Counted from the stretch's first letter, positions 28,305 to 37,489 are shown. The stretch: 64,000 nucleotides of DNA from Ruegeria sp. HKCCD8929 (GCF_013031405.1 NZ_WPZY01000015.1:51347-115346); one strand, 5' to 3'. The notes: generated by a model from the letters alone, not told the origin. Program-made: numbers and translations.

Positions 28305-28904
28305 ATGATGTTGATCGAAGAGACCTCGGTTCCGGATGCCGCGCTGCCGGTGGACCAGTTCAAGGCGCATTTGCGGCTGGGCACCGGGTTTGCCGAGGAC
28401 AATGTGCAGGACGAGGTGCTGAAGAGCTTTCTGCGGGCGGCGATTGCGGCGATCGAGGCGCGGACGGGCAAGGTGCTGATCGCGCGGGAATTTTCCTGGA
28501 GCCTGAACGGCTGGCGCGATCGCGGGGGCGAGGTGCTGCCGGTGGCGCCGGTGACCGGGGTCGACGCGGTGACGCTGGCGGATGCCGAGGGCGTCGAAGC
28601 GGTGGTTGAGGTTGGTTCGTACCGGTTGGAACCCGACAGCCAGCGGCCGCGTTTGCGTCCGGCAGGCGCGTTGCTGCCTGCGGTTGGGACCGGTGGGTCG
28701 GTGAAGATCGCCTTTACCGCCGGGATGGCGGCGGATTGGGGCGGGTTGCCGGCCGATCTGGGCCAGGCGGTGCTGCTGCTGGCGGCGCATTACTACGAAT
28801 ATCGTAACGAGACCGCCTTGGGCGATGGCTGCATGCCCTTTGGGGTCACCAGTCTGATCCAGCGTTATCGGATGGTGCGGTTTGGTGCCGGGGTAGTGCA
28901 ATGA
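28305..28904 (+). CDS. GTA head-tail connector (g6 homologue)
   Basis: The start ATG at 28305 has GGAG 7 bases upstream. An adjacent ATG at 28308 is also possible, and the open frame reaches farther 5-prime without a binding site. The 199-residue protein matches the gp6-type adaptor family. The N-terminal helical part (PVDQFKAHLRLGTGF, LKSFLRAAIAAIEARTGKVL) is typical, and so is the C-terminal LGQAVLLLAAHYYEYRNE. It forms the ring under the portal. It overlaps g7 by four bases (ATGA). Confidence 0.93.
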   Translation: MMLIEETSVPDAALPVDQFKAHLRLGTGFAEDNVQDEVLKSFLRAAIAAIEARTGKVLIAREFSWSLNGWRDRGGEVLPVAPVTGVDAVTLADAEGVEAVVEVGSYRLEPDSQRPRLRPAGALLPAVGTGGSVKIAFTAGMAADWGGLPADLGQAVLLLAAHYYEYRNETALGDGCMPFGVTSLIQRYRMVRFGAGVVQ

Positions 28905-29239
28905 AGGCGCCGCATCTGAACCGGCGTCTGGTGCTGGAGGCACCGGTGCGCAGTGCCGATGGCGCGGGGGGGTACACCGAGAGTTGGGCGGTGCTGGGCA
29001 CGCTCTGGGCCGAGGTGAGTGCGCGCAGCGGGTCTGAGAGATCGATTGCCGGGGTGCCGGTGTCGCGGGTGAGCTATCGCATCGTCGTGCGGGGGGCTCC
29101 GGAAGGGTCGAGCATGCGCCCGGCGCCGGATCAGCGGTTTCGCGATGGTGCGCGCCGCTTCGTGATCCGGGCGGTGGCCGAGCGCGATCCGGCGGGCCAG
29201 TACCTGACCTGTTTCGCGGATGAGGAGGTGGCGGCATGA
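28901..29239 (+). CDS. GTA head closure protein (g7 homologue)
   Basis: The 112-residue protein is of the phage head-tail joining (SPP1 gp16-like) family. The N-terminus LNRRLVLEAPVRSADGAGGYTESWAVLGTLWAEV and the final RFVIRAVAERDPAGQYLTC strand pairs are typical (each quoted only in part of its fold). It overlaps both neighbours by four bases, showing translational coupling. It seals the connector after DNA packaging. Confidence 0.92.
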   Translation: MKAPHLNRRLVLEAPVRSADGAGGYTESWAVLGTLWAEVSARSGSERSIAGVPVSRVSYRIVVRGAPEGSSMRPAPDQRFRDGARRFVIRAVAERDPAGQYLTCFADEEVAA

Positions 29240-29649
29240 GTTATGGCGTATCAGCCGCGCTGCAGGCGTCGGTGTATCAGCAGCTTGTTGCGGATGCGGA
29301 GGTCAGTGCACTGGCTGATGGGGCGATTTACGACGCGGTGCCGTCGGGTTCTGTGCCGCAGACCTATGTGACGCTTGGGCCCGAGGAGGTGCGCGAGGCC
29401 TCCGACGGGACTGGCGCCGGGGCGGTGCATCGCTTCACGGTCTCGGTGGTGTCCGAGGCGGCCGGGTTTGGCGCCGCCAAGACGCTGGCGGGCGCCGTGT
29501 GTGACGCGCTGGAGGCGGCGCCGCTGACGCTGGCCCGGGGGCGGGTTGTGGGGCTGTGGTTCGAGCGGGCTTCGGCCCGGCGTACCGGAACCGGCGGCGC
29601 GATCCGCCAGATCGATCTGAGATTCCGCGCCCGCGTGGAAGACGACTAA
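29236..29649 (+). CDS. GTA tail terminator (g8 homologue, DUF3168)
   Basis: The 137-residue protein is of the DUF3168 family: LQASVYQQLVADAEV near the start, YVTLGPEEVREASDGT near 46, and VCDALEAAPLTLARGRVVGL near 90. Proteins of this family form the ring that stops tail tube growth and joins the head. The start overlaps the g7 stop by four bases. A 24-base gap with GGAGAG precedes the tail tube gene. Confidence 0.92.
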   Translation: MSYGVSAALQASVYQQLVADAEVSALADGAIYDAVPSGSVPQTYVTLGPEEVREASDGTGAGAVHRFTVSVVSEAAGFGAAKTLAGAVCDALEAAPLTLARGRVVGLWFERASARRTGTGGAIRQIDLRFRARVEDD

Positions 29650-29673
29650 GCAACCAATCTTTGGAGAGAGCAT

Positions 29674-30087
29674 ATGGGTGCCCAGAACGGTAAGGACCTG
29701 CTGGTCAAAGTGGACATGAATGGTACGGGTCTGTTCGAGACCATCGCGGGGCTGCGGGCCACGCGGGTGAGTTTCAACGCGGAAAGTGTGGATGTGACCA
29801 GCCTGGAGAGCCAGGGCGGCTGGCGCGAACTGCTGTCGGGGGCGGGGGTCAAGTCGGCCTCGATCTCGGGCTCGGGCGTGTTCAAGGACGCCGGCACCGA
29901 TGAGCGCGCACGGCAGTTGTTCTTTGATGGCGAGACGCCTGCGTTCCAGGTGATCATCCCAGATTTCGGCATTGTCGAGGGGCCGTTTCAGGTGACCGGC
30001 ATCGAGTATGCGGGCTCGCACAATGGCGAGGCGACCTATGAGATGAGCATGGCCAGCGCCGGGGCGCTGAGCTTTACCGCGCTGTAA
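29674..30087 (+). CDS. GTA major tail protein (g9 homologue)
   Basis: The 137-residue protein is of the TP901-1-type major tail tube family: MGAQNGKDLLVKVDMNGTG at the start, the RVSFNAESVDVTSLESQGGW region near 30, and YEMSMASAGALSF at the end. Hexamers stack into the tail tube. GGAGAG lies upstream with good spacing, consistent with high expression. Confidence 0.94.
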   Translation: MGAQNGKDLLVKVDMNGTGLFETIAGLRATRVSFNAESVDVTSLESQGGWRELLSGAGVKSASISGSGVFKDAGTDERARQLFFDGETPAFQVIIPDFGIVEGPFQVTGIEYAGSHNGEATYEMSMASAGALSFTAL

Positions 30088-30093
30088 ACCGCC

Positions 30094-30414
30094 ATGGCCA
30101 ATCCGTGGACGGGCGAGGTGGCGCTGACCATCGACGGGGAGCGGCGGGTGCTCAAGCTGACCTTGGGCGCATTGGCCGAGTTGGAGCAGGAACTGGAAAC
30201 GGGGTCTCTGGTCGAGCTGGTGCAGCGGTTCGAGGCGGGGGGGTATTCCAGCCGGGATGTGCTGGCGCTGGTCGTGGCCGGGCTGCGGGGCGGCGGCGCC
30301 GATGTGGCGCGGGCCGATCTGCTGCGCGCCGAGATCGCGGGCGGGCCGATGGCGGCGGCGCGGGCGGCGGCGGAGTTGCTGGCGCGGGCCTTCATGGTGC
30401 CGGGTGAGGCATGA
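30094..30414 (+). CDS. GTA g10-type tail assembly protein
   Basis: The 106-residue protein resembles the GTA g10 / Phage_TAC_11 family (WTGEVALTIDGERRVLKLTLGALAELEQELE, quoted across two segments). These are predicted tail assembly chaperones that bind the tape measure protein. It starts 6 bases after g9 and overlaps the next gene by four bases. The overlap contains no slippery heptamer that I can see, so programmed frameshifting into the next gene, as in lambda G/T, is not supported. Confidence 0.88.
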   Translation: MANPWTGEVALTIDGERRVLKLTLGALAELEQELETGSLVELVQRFEAGGYSSRDVLALVVAGLRGGGADVARADLLRAEIAGGPMAAARAAAELLARAFMVPGEA

Positions 30415-30620
30415 GCGGGTTCGACTGGCCTGCGCTCATGCGGGCCGGGCTAGTGGGGCTGCGGCTGACGCCGGAGCAGTTCTGGCGTCTGACGCCTGCC
30501 GAGCTGCGGCTGATGCTGGGGCAGGGCGCCGGGCACCCCGCGCTGAACCGGGCCGGGCTGGATGCCCTGCTGGCGGCCTATCCGGACAAGACACGAGGAG
30601 AGAGTGATGACGGATCGTGA
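30411..30620 (+). CDS. GTA g10.1-type small tail chaperone
   Basis: The 69-residue protein has WPALMRAGLVGLRLTPEQFWRLTPAELRLMLG near its start (a run split here by reading in two parts), which is the pattern of the Phage_TAC_6 family found in GTA clusters between g10 and the tape measure gene. It overlaps g10 by four bases and the tape measure gene by 14. It is probably a second chaperone. Confidence 0.85.
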   Translation: MSGFDWPALMRAGLVGLRLTPEQFWRLTPAELRLMLGQGAGHPALNRAGLDALLAAYPDKTRGESDDGS

Positions 30621-31269
30621 GGGGTTTGACGACCTTCAGGACACCGGCGAGACGCTGGGGGAAACTCTGGGCGATGCGGCGACCATGGCCGCCGGGTTCG
30701 ACGCCGAGCTGCGCCGGGTGCGCTCGGCCTTTGCCGAGACCGGCAAGGATGTCGCGACGCTGGAACGGGGGCTTTCCAAGGGATTGCGGCGCGCCTTTGA
30801 CGGGGTGGTGTTCGACGGGATGAAACTGTCGGATGCGCTGGAAACGGTGGCGCGGTCGATGATCCAGACCACTTATTCGGCGGCAATCAAGCCGGTGACG
30901 GATCATTTCGGCGGGATGCTGGCCAAGGGTGTCGGTAATCTGGTTGGCGGGCTGCTGCCCTTTGCCGATGGCGGCAGCTTCGCGCAGGGCCGCGTGATGC
31001 CTTTTGCCAATGGCGGTGTTGTCAGCGGCCCGACCACCTTTCCGATGCGTGGCGGTATGGGCTTGATGGGTGAGGCGGGACCCGAGGCGATAATGCCGCT
31101 GGCGCGCGGGGCGGATGGCAAGCTGGGGGTGCGAAATTCCGGTGGCGGGCGGCCTGTGAGCGTGGTGATGAACATTTCGACCCCCGATGTGCAGGGGTTC
31201 CGCCGCAGCCAGGGGCAGATCGCGGCGCAGATGAGCCGTGTGCTGGGCCGTGGCAACCGCAATCGCTGA
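30607..31269 (+). CDS. GTA tape measure protein (g11 homologue)
   Basis: The start ATG at 30607 has GAGGAGAG upstream, inside the end of g10.1. The 220-residue protein is short for a phage tape measure but matches the length of the R. capsulatus g11 protein, in keeping with its short tail. The central FADGGSFAQGRVMPFANGG and GLMGEAGPEAIMPL segments are hallmarks of this family. It sets tail length and passes through the tube. Confidence 0.92.
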   Translation: MTDREGFDDLQDTGETLGETLGDAATMAAGFDAELRRVRSAFAETGKDVATLERGLSKGLRRAFDGVVFDGMKLSDALETVARSMIQTTYSAAIKPVTDHFGGMLAKGVGNLVGGLLPFADGGSFAQGRVMPFANGGVVSGPTTFPMRGGMGLMGEAGPEAIMPLARGADGKLGVRNSGGGRPVSVVMNISTPDVQGFRRSQGQIAAQMSRVLGRGNRNR

Positions 31270-31284
31270 TCGGGGAAGACTGAC

Positions 31285-31917
31285 ATGAATTTTCACGAGG
31301 TGAGATTTCCGGCCAATCTGAGCTTTGGCTCGGTCGGCGGTCCGGAGCGGCGCACGGATGTGGTGACGCTGGCCAATGGCTTTGAGGAGCGCAACACGCC
31401 CTGGGCGCATTCGCGGCGGCGCTATGATGCGGGGCTCGGCATGCGGTCGCTGGACGATATCGAGACGCTGATTGCGTTCTTCGAGGCGCGGCAGGGGCAG
31501 ATGTACGGGTTTCGTTGGAAGGATTGGTCGGATTTCAAATCCGGGTTGGCCTCGGGCGATGTTGCCTTCGGCGATCAGGTGATTGCGCAGGGGGACGGGA
31601 TGAAGACCGTCTTTCCGCTGGTCAAGACCTATCGGTCGGGCGAGTTCAGCTATGCGCGGCCCATCGTCAAGCCGGTGCAGGGCACCGTGCGGATCGGCAT
31701 CGAGCAGGATGAGATGAGGGAGGCGATGGATTTCGAGGTCGATCTGACCTCGGGCCTTGTCACATTTGCCACACCGCCTGCCGAGAGTGTGCAGATCACC
31801 GCCGGATTCGAGTTCGACGTGCCGGTGCGGTTCGACACCGACCGAATTCAGACCAGCGTCGCCAGCTTTCAGGCCGGTGATGTGCCCAACGTGCCGGTGG
31901 TGGAGGTGCGGATCTGA
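31285..31917 (+). CDS. GTA distal tail protein (g12 homologue, DUF2460)
   Basis: The 210-residue protein is of the DUF2460 / TIGR02217 family: MNFHEVRFPANLSFGSVGGP at the start, ERNTPWAHSRRRYDAGLG near 37, and GFRWKDWSDFKSG near 74. It forms the distal ring of the tail tube that carries the hub. The stop overlaps the next start by one base (TGATG). Confidence 0.94.
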   Translation: MNFHEVRFPANLSFGSVGGPERRTDVVTLANGFEERNTPWAHSRRRYDAGLGMRSLDDIETLIAFFEARQGQMYGFRWKDWSDFKSGLASGDVAFGDQVIAQGDGMKTVFPLVKTYRSGEFSYARPIVKPVQGTVRIGIEQDEMREAMDFEVDLTSGLVTFATPPAESVQITAGFEFDVPVRFDTDRIQTSVASFQAGDVPNVPVVEVRI

Positions 31918-32804
31918 TGGCGGGGATGAGCGATGCGTTTCGCGCCCATGTTGAGAGCGGTCTGACGACGCTGTGCCGCTGCTGGGCGATCACCCGCGCG
32001 GATGGGGTGGAGTACGGCTTTACCGATCACGATTGCGCGTTGTCCTTTGAGGGCATGACCTTCAAGGCCGATACCGGCCTAACCGCGATGGCAGTCGAGC
32101 AGGCGACGGGTTTGTCGATCGACAACAGCGAGGCGATGGGGGTTCTGTCGGATGCCGCCGTGCGCGACGAGGATATCGAGGCGGGCCGGTTCGACGGGGC
32201 CGAGGTGCGGGCCTGGCTGGTCAACTGGGCGAGACCGGATCAGCGGTGGCTGCAGTTTCGGGGCTCGATTGGTGAGCTGCGCAGGGCGGGTGGCGCGTTT
32301 CACGCCGAGATCCGGGGGCTGACCGATGCGCTGAACCGTCCGCTGGGACGAATCTATCAGAAGCCGTGTACTGCGGTGCTGGGGGACGCGCAGTGCGGGT
32401 TCAAGACCTCCACGCCTGGCTATTCGACCGAGTTGGCCCTCGCGCATGTGGATGATGCGAGGATCTTTCGCTGGCCGGATATGACCGGGTTCGAGCCCGG
32501 GTGGTTCCAGCGCGGGCGGCTGACGGTTGTGAGCGGGTCGGCGAAGGACCTGTGGGGGTCGATCAAGCGGGATGCCTTTGACGGTGGATTTCGGGTCATC
32601 GAGCTGTGGGAACCGGTGCGCGGCGGGGTGCAGGCCGGGGACCGGGTGCAGTTGGTGGCGGGCTGCGACAAGCGGATGGGGACCTGTCGGCTGAAGTTCA
32701 ACAATCTGGTGAATTTTCAGGGGTTTCCGGACCTGCCCAATGAGGATTGGGTGATGGCGGTGCCCAAGAAGACCGGCGCCAATACCGGCGGGAGCCGCAG
32801 GTGA
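31917..32804 (+). CDS. GTA baseplate hub protein (g13 homologue, DUF2163)
   Basis: The 295-residue protein is of the DUF2163 plus BR0599-type family. The N-terminal half has CRCWAITRADGVEYGFTDHD near residue 20. The C-terminal half has four conserved cysteines in KPCTAVLGDAQCGF and AGCDKRMGTC followed by RLKFNN. Phage lambda gpL, a relative, binds a 4Fe-4S cluster with such cysteines, so the same is likely here. The ATG overlaps the g12 stop; a second ATG follows three codons later. Confidence 0.93.
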   Translation: MAGMSDAFRAHVESGLTTLCRCWAITRADGVEYGFTDHDCALSFEGMTFKADTGLTAMAVEQATGLSIDNSEAMGVLSDAAVRDEDIEAGRFDGAEVRAWLVNWARPDQRWLQFRGSIGELRRAGGAFHAEIRGLTDALNRPLGRIYQKPCTAVLGDAQCGFKTSTPGYSTELALAHVDDARIFRWPDMTGFEPGWFQRGRLTVVSGSAKDLWGSIKRDAFDGGFRVIELWEPVRGGVQAGDRVQLVAGCDKRMGTCRLKFNNLVNFQGFPDLPNEDWVMAVPKKTGANTGGSRR

Positions 32805-33247
32805 TGGGCGCGCGGATGGATGTAGTGCAGGCGGCGCGGGGTTGGCTGGGCACGCCTTATAGACATCAGGCCTCGGTTCGGGGGGCCGGGACGGATTGTC
32901 TGGGGCTTCTGCGCGGGGTGTGGCGGGAGCTCTATGGGGCCGAACCCGAGGCGGTGCCGGCCTACAGCATGGACTGGTCCGAGCCGCAGGGTGAAGAGCG
33001 GATGTGGGCCGCGGCCCGGCGGCATCTGAGCGAGGCGCCCCGGGACGGGTTGGAGCCCGGCAACGTGCTGCTTTTCCGGATGCGGGCGGGCGCGGTGGCC
33101 AAACATGTGGGGATCGTGGCCGGAACCGGCACGCGCCCCAGTTTCGTGCATGCCTATTCGGGGCGTGGCGTTCTCGAAAGCCCCCTGAGCGAGCCCTGGC
33201 TGAAACGGGTGGTCGCTCGGTTCGAATTTCCCTTGGAGGTGCTCTGA
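32804..33247 (+). CDS. GTA cell-wall peptidase (g14 homologue, NlpC/P60)
   Basis: The start ATG at 32804 overlaps the g13 stop by one base. The 147-residue protein is an NlpC/P60 cysteine peptidase: catalytic Cys in GAGTDCLGLLRGVW near residue 30, His in AKHVGIVAGTG near 100, and the third polar residue in SFVHAYSG. In RcGTA this tail peptidase helps open the recipient peptidoglycan. It is followed directly by g15 (TGATG overlap). Confidence 0.95.
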   Translation: MGARMDVVQAARGWLGTPYRHQASVRGAGTDCLGLLRGVWRELYGAEPEAVPAYSMDWSEPQGEERMWAAARRHLSEAPRDGLEPGNVLLFRMRAGAVAKHVGIVAGTGTRPSFVHAYSGRGVLESPLSEPWLKRVVARFEFPLEVL

Positions 33248-36200
33248 TGGCGACGATACTTCTGTCTGCGGCGGGGGCCGCGATTGGCGGCTCAATCGGC
33301 GGCACGGTGGCGGGGCTCTCGACCGCCGTGATCGGCCGGGCGGTTGGGGCCACGCTGGGGCGGCTGATCGACCAGCGCCTGCTGGGCGGCGGCAGCGAGG
33401 CGGTCGAGACCGGCAAGGTCGACCGATTCCGGCTGACGCAATCGGGCGAAGGCTCTCCGATTGCGGATGTCTACGGGCGGATGCGCGTGGGCGGGCAGGT
33501 GATCTGGGCCTCGGAGTTTCTGGAGAGCACGCAGACCACCACCAGCGGCGGTGGCGGCAAGGGTGCGCCCCGGCAGCCCGAGGTGACGACGACCAGCCAC
33601 AGCTACTCGGTGTCGCTGGCGATTGCGGTCGGTGCGGGCGAGATTGCCGGGATCAGCCGGATCTGGGCGGATGGCGAGGAAGTCCCCCATGCCGACCTGA
33701 ACCTGCGCGTCTATCGCGGGACGAAGACCCAGCTGCCCGATCCGCTGATGGAGGCGGTCGAAAGTGCCGGGCAGGTGCCCGCCTATCGGGGCACCGCATA
33801 TGTGGTGATCGAGGATCTTCCGCTTGAACCTTATGGCAACCGGGTGCCGCAGTTCTCGTTCGAGGTGGTCCGGCAGGAGCAGCCGGGGCAGCCCGATTAC
33901 GGGGACCGGCTGAGCAAGATCGTCAAGGGCGTGGCGTTGATGCCGGGCACCGGGGAGTATTCCTTGGCGACCACGCAGGTGAATTATACCAACGGGCCGG
34001 GCAGCTACTGGGCGGCGAACACGAACTCGCCCTCGGGCAAGACCGATTTCCTGACCTCTATGGACGCGCTGGAGGCGGAGATGCCGGGATGCGAGGCGGC
34101 CTCGCTGATCGTGTCGTGGTTCGGGGGCGACTTGCGCTGCGGGTCCTGTGAGATCCGGCCCAAGATCGAGCGCGCCAATATCGATGGGCACAACATGCCG
34201 TGGCGGGTCTCGGGGCTGACCCGGGCCACGGCGCAGGAGATCGTACGGATCGACGACCGGCCGATCTATGGCGGCACGCCCGCGGATGCGGCGGTGGTCG
34301 AGGCGATCCGGCATCTGAACGGCAGCGGCAAGCGGGTGATGTTCTATCCGTTCATCCTGATGGATCAGCTTGAGGGCAATGGCCTGCCGGACCCGTGGAG
34401 CGATGCGGATGATCAGGCGCATCTGCCGTGGCGGGGTCGGATCACGCTGAGCGCGGCGCCGGGGCGGGAGGGTTCTCCGGACGGGACGGCGCAGGCGGAT
34501 GCGCAGGTGGCTGCGTTTTTCGGCACGGCCTCGGCGTCGGATTTTGCCGTGGGCGACGGGGTGGTGACCTATTCGGGGCCGGATGAGTGGAGCCTGCGCC
34601 GGTTCATCCTGCACAATGCGGCCCTCTGTGCGGCAGCCGGCGGCGTGTCTTCGTTCTGCATCAGCTCGGAAATGCGCGGGCTGACCCAGATCCGGGGCGC
34701 GGCAGGCTTTCCGGCGGTAGAGGCGTTGCGGCAACTGGCGGCGGAGGTGCGTGCGCTCTTGGGGCCGGGCACCAAGATTGGTTATGCCGCCGACTGGTCA
34801 GAGTATTTCGGCTATCTGCCTGAGGATGGCAGTGGTGATCGGTATTTCCATCTCGATCCGCTCTGGGCCGATGACAATGTCGATTTCGTTGGCATCGACA
34901 ATTACATGCCGCTCTCGGACTGGCGCGACGGGGATGAGCATGTGGATGCCAGGGCCGGTACGCGCTCGATCTATGAGCTCGATTACCTGCAAGGCAATAT
35001 CGAGGGTGGCGAGGGGTACGACTGGTATTATCACTCGCCTGAGGCGGAGCAAGCGCAGATCCGCACACCCATCACCGATGGCGAGCATGACGAGCCGTGG
35101 GTGTGGCGCTACAAGGACCTGCGCAACTGGTGGTCCAGGCCCCATCACGAGCGGATCGGGGGTGTGCGGCAGGCGAACCAGACAGCCTGGGAGCCGAAGT
35201 CGAAGTCGATCTGGTTCACCGAGCTGGGCTGTGCGGCCATCGACAAGGGGACCAACCAGCCGAACAAGTTTCTGGACCCGAAATCCTCGGAATCGAAGCT
35301 GCCGAAACATTCCAGCGGCGTGCGGGACGATCTGATCCAGATCCAGTACCTGCGGGCGATGCTCGGATATTGGGGGCAGTCCAAGAACAACCCGATGTCG
35401 CCGGAATATGGCGGGCGGATGATCGATCTGTCGAACGCCTATGTCTGGGCCTGGGATGCGCGTCCGTTTCCGGTGTTTCCGAACCACCAAGAGCTGTGGA
35501 GCGATGGCAGCAACTATGCGCGCGGTCACTGGCTGAACGGGCGGGCGGGCAATCGTACCCTGGCTTCGGTGGTGACCGAGATATGCCTCCGCTCGGGTGT
35601 GACCGACATTGACGTTTCCGAGCTGTGGGGCGTGGTGCGCGGTTATCTGATCGAGGATGTCTCAGATGCACGCTCGGCCCTGCAGCCGCTGATGCTGCGC
35701 CATGGGTTCGATGCGATCGAGCGGGATGGCGTGCTAAAGTTCCGGATGCGTGACGGGGTGCGGCCGCTGGAGCTGGAGGCGGATCAGTTTGCCCGGAGTT
35801 CCGAGGTGGACGGGACGGTGGAGCATCGGCGCGAAGCCGAGGCCGAGATGACCGGGCGGGTGCGTTTGAAATTCGTGCAATCGGATGCCGATCACGATGT
35901 GGTGGCGGAAGAGGCGGTGTTGCCCGATACCGCGACCCATGCGGTGGCCACGAATGAAATGCCGCTGTCGATGACCCGTTCGGAGGGTCGCCAGACCGTT
36001 GAGCGGTGGCTGACCGAGGCGCGCGTCTCGCGCGAAACGGCTCGGTTTGCGCTGCCGCCATCGATGATGGCGCTGGGCGCGGGCGATATCGTGGATCTGC
36101 CTGCAGCAGATGGTGACGACAAGGTGCGCTATCGCATCGACCGGGTCGAGCAGGCCGAGCTGAAGTTGGTGGACGCGGTGCGGATCGAGCCGAACTCCTA

Positions 36201-37185
36201 TGTGCCATCGGAGATCGAGGAGGATCTGCCTGGTGTCCGGAGTTTCGTGCCGCCTTTGCCGGTGCTGCCGCTGTTCATGGATCTGCCGTTGATGACCGGG
36301 GACGAGGTGCCGCATGCGCCACATCTGGCGGTCACGGCCGAGCCCTGGCCGGGCAGCGTGGCGGTCTATTCCTCGCCCAGCGACGACAATTACGCGCTGC
36401 AGGAGATTATCGCGGCCCGGGCGGTCGTCGGCATGACCGAAACCGCCTTGCCCCGGGCCTCGGTGGGGCTGTGGGATGACGGTGCCGGGCTGCGGGTGAA
36501 GCTGATCAGCGGGGCACTGGAATCGCGCGCCCGGGACGCGGTGCTGAACGGGGCCAACCTGGCCGCGATCGGGGATGGCAGCAGCGGGCGGTGGGAGCTG
36601 TTTCAGTTCAGCGATGCCGATCTGGTGGCCGAAGGGACTCACTCTCTGTCCGGACGGTTGCGGGGGCAGTTGGGAAGCGACGCGCTGATGCCGGATGTCT
36701 GGCCTGCGGGGTCGACCTTCGTCCTGCTGGATCGCCGAGTGGTGCAGACCCGCCTGACCCGGTCCGAGCGCAGGGTGGTCAAGAATTACCGCATCGGGCC
36801 CGCGCGCCGTGGGTATGACGACCCGTCCTATGGGCATCTGGTCGAGGCCTTCGATGGCAACGGGCTGCGGCCCTATTCGCCCGCGCATCTGAGCGCGGTG
36901 CCGAAGGGGGGCGGAACCCAGATCAACTGGATCAGACGGACCCGGATCGACGGGGACGATTGGAGCGGCGTCGAGGTGCCGCTGGGCGAAGAGAGCGAAT
37001 CCTACCTGCTGCGGGTGTGTAAGAATGGCAGCGTTCTGCGCGAGGTGACGGTGGGCGCGCCCGGTTGGCTTTATGGCGCGGCGATGCAGGGCGATGATGG
37101 GGTCACGGCCCCGTTCGAGATCGAAGTCGCGCAGGTTTCCGCCTCATATGGCGCGGGCCCGGCCTCACGCATCACGGTGGATTGA
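33247..37185 (+). CDS. GTA host-contact tail protein (g15 homologue, megatron)
   Basis: The start ATG at 33247 overlaps the g14 stop. The 1312-residue protein has the length of R. capsulatus g15. It begins with a Gly/Ala-rich helix (ILLSAAGAAIGGSIGG). A glycoside-hydrolase-like TIM barrel covers about 430-760, with FVGIDNYMPLSDWRDGDEH near 550 and IWFTELGCAAIDKGTNQPN near 655. A baseplate multidomain region follows (about 800-1050), then C-terminal strands that contact the recipient surface. The last part may determine host range. The intact frame argues that the cluster is under selection. Confidence 0.96.
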   Translation: MATILLSAAGAAIGGSIGGTVAGLSTAVIGRAVGATLGRLIDQRLLGGGSEAVETGKVDRFRLTQSGEGSPIADVYGRMRVGGQVIWASEFLESTQTTTSGGGGKGAPRQPEVTTTSHSYSVSLAIAVGAGEIAGISRIWADGEEVPHADLNLRVYRGTKTQLPDPLMEAVESAGQVPAYRGTAYVVIEDLPLEPYGNRVPQFSFEVVRQEQPGQPDYGDRLSKIVKGVALMPGTGEYSLATTQVNYTNGPGSYWAANTNSPSGKTDFLTSMDALEAEMPGCEAASLIVSWFGGDLRCGSCEIRPKIERANIDGHNMPWRVSGLTRATAQEIVRIDDRPIYGGTPADAAVVEAIRHLNGSGKRVMFYPFILMDQLEGNGLPDPWSDADDQAHLPWRGRITLSAAPGREGSPDGTAQADAQVAAFFGTASASDFAVGDGVVTYSGPDEWSLRRFILHNAALCAAAGGVSSFCISSEMRGLTQIRGAAGFPAVEALRQLAAEVRALLGPGTKIGYAADWSEYFGYLPEDGSGDRYFHLDPLWADDNVDFVGIDNYMPLSDWRDGDEHVDARAGTRSIYELDYLQGNIEGGEGYDWYYHSPEAEQAQIRTPITDGEHDEPWVWRYKDLRNWWSRPHHERIGGVRQANQTAWEPKSKSIWFTELGCAAIDKGTNQPNKFLDPKSSESKLPKHSSGVRDDLIQIQYLRAMLGYWGQSKNNPMSPEYGGRMIDLSNAYVWAWDARPFPVFPNHQELWSDGSNYARGHWLNGRAGNRTLASVVTEICLRSGVTDIDVSELWGVVRGYLIEDVSDARSALQPLMLRHGFDAIERDGVLKFRMRDGVRPLELEADQFARSSEVDGTVEHRREAEAEMTGRVRLKFVQSDADHDVVAEEAVLPDTATHAVATNEMPLSMTRSEGRQTVERWLTEARVSRETARFALPPSMMALGAGDIVDLPAADGDDKVRYRIDRVEQAELKLVDAVRIEPNSYVPSEIEEDLPGVRSFVPPLPVLPLFMDLPLMTGDEVPHAPHLAVTAEPWPGSVAVYSSPSDDNYALQEIIAARAVVGMTETALPRASVGLWDDGAGLRVKLISGALESRARDAVLNGANLAAIGDGSSGRWELFQFSDADLVAEGTHSLSGRLRGQLGSDALMPDVWPAGSTFVLLDRRVVQTRLTRSERRVVKNYRIGPARRGYDDPSYGHLVEAFDGNGLRPYSPAHLSAVPKGGGTQINWIRRTRIDGDDWSGVEVPLGEESESYLLRVCKNGSVLREVTVGAPGWLYGAAMQGDDGVTAPFEIEVAQVSASYGAGPASRITVD

Positions 37186-37192
37186 GGCGGCC

Positions 37193-37489
37193 ATGCGTCC
37201 GGTTTTGCACGGTGATGTCAGCTCGGCTGCGCGGGCGCTGCTGTATGCGCCGCCCGCGCAGCGGGACCGGTTGTGCAGGCGTCTGGTGGCCGAGGCCTAG
37301 ATGGCGGATCGGCATGTGGCGGCCACCGGCAGGCTGCATCCGCTTTACGGCAACGGCTCACTGATGGCAGCGGCGCGCAAGCGGATGCTGGCGGATGAGC
37401 CGGGGTTTGACGACCCGAACTATTGCGCCTGTTTCGAGATGGTGTTGCGGCAGCTTGTGCGGTTCCGGCTCAGCCGGAGGCGCAACTGA
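37193..37489 (+). pseudogene. post-g15 small GTA gene split by in-frame TAG
   Basis: The ATG at 37193 opens 35 codons (MRPVLHGDVSSAARALLYAP and onward) that end at TAG 37298-37300. The same frame continues at once with ATG and 62 more codons (ADRHVAATGRLHPLYGNGSL through DEPGFDDPNYC). The two halves look like one small protein of about 98 residues, of the kind that follows g15 in other Rhodobacterales. TAG could come from CAG or TGG by one change. Because ATG follows TAG directly, reinitiation could still make the C-terminal part. The 3-prime end overlaps the convergent zinc-finger gene by 20 bases. Confidence 0.65.

Noticed and set aside
30380..30430. Programmed frameshift between g10 and g10.1, as in lambda G/T
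   Set aside because: No slippery heptamer is present; the genes overlap by ATGA with their own starts.
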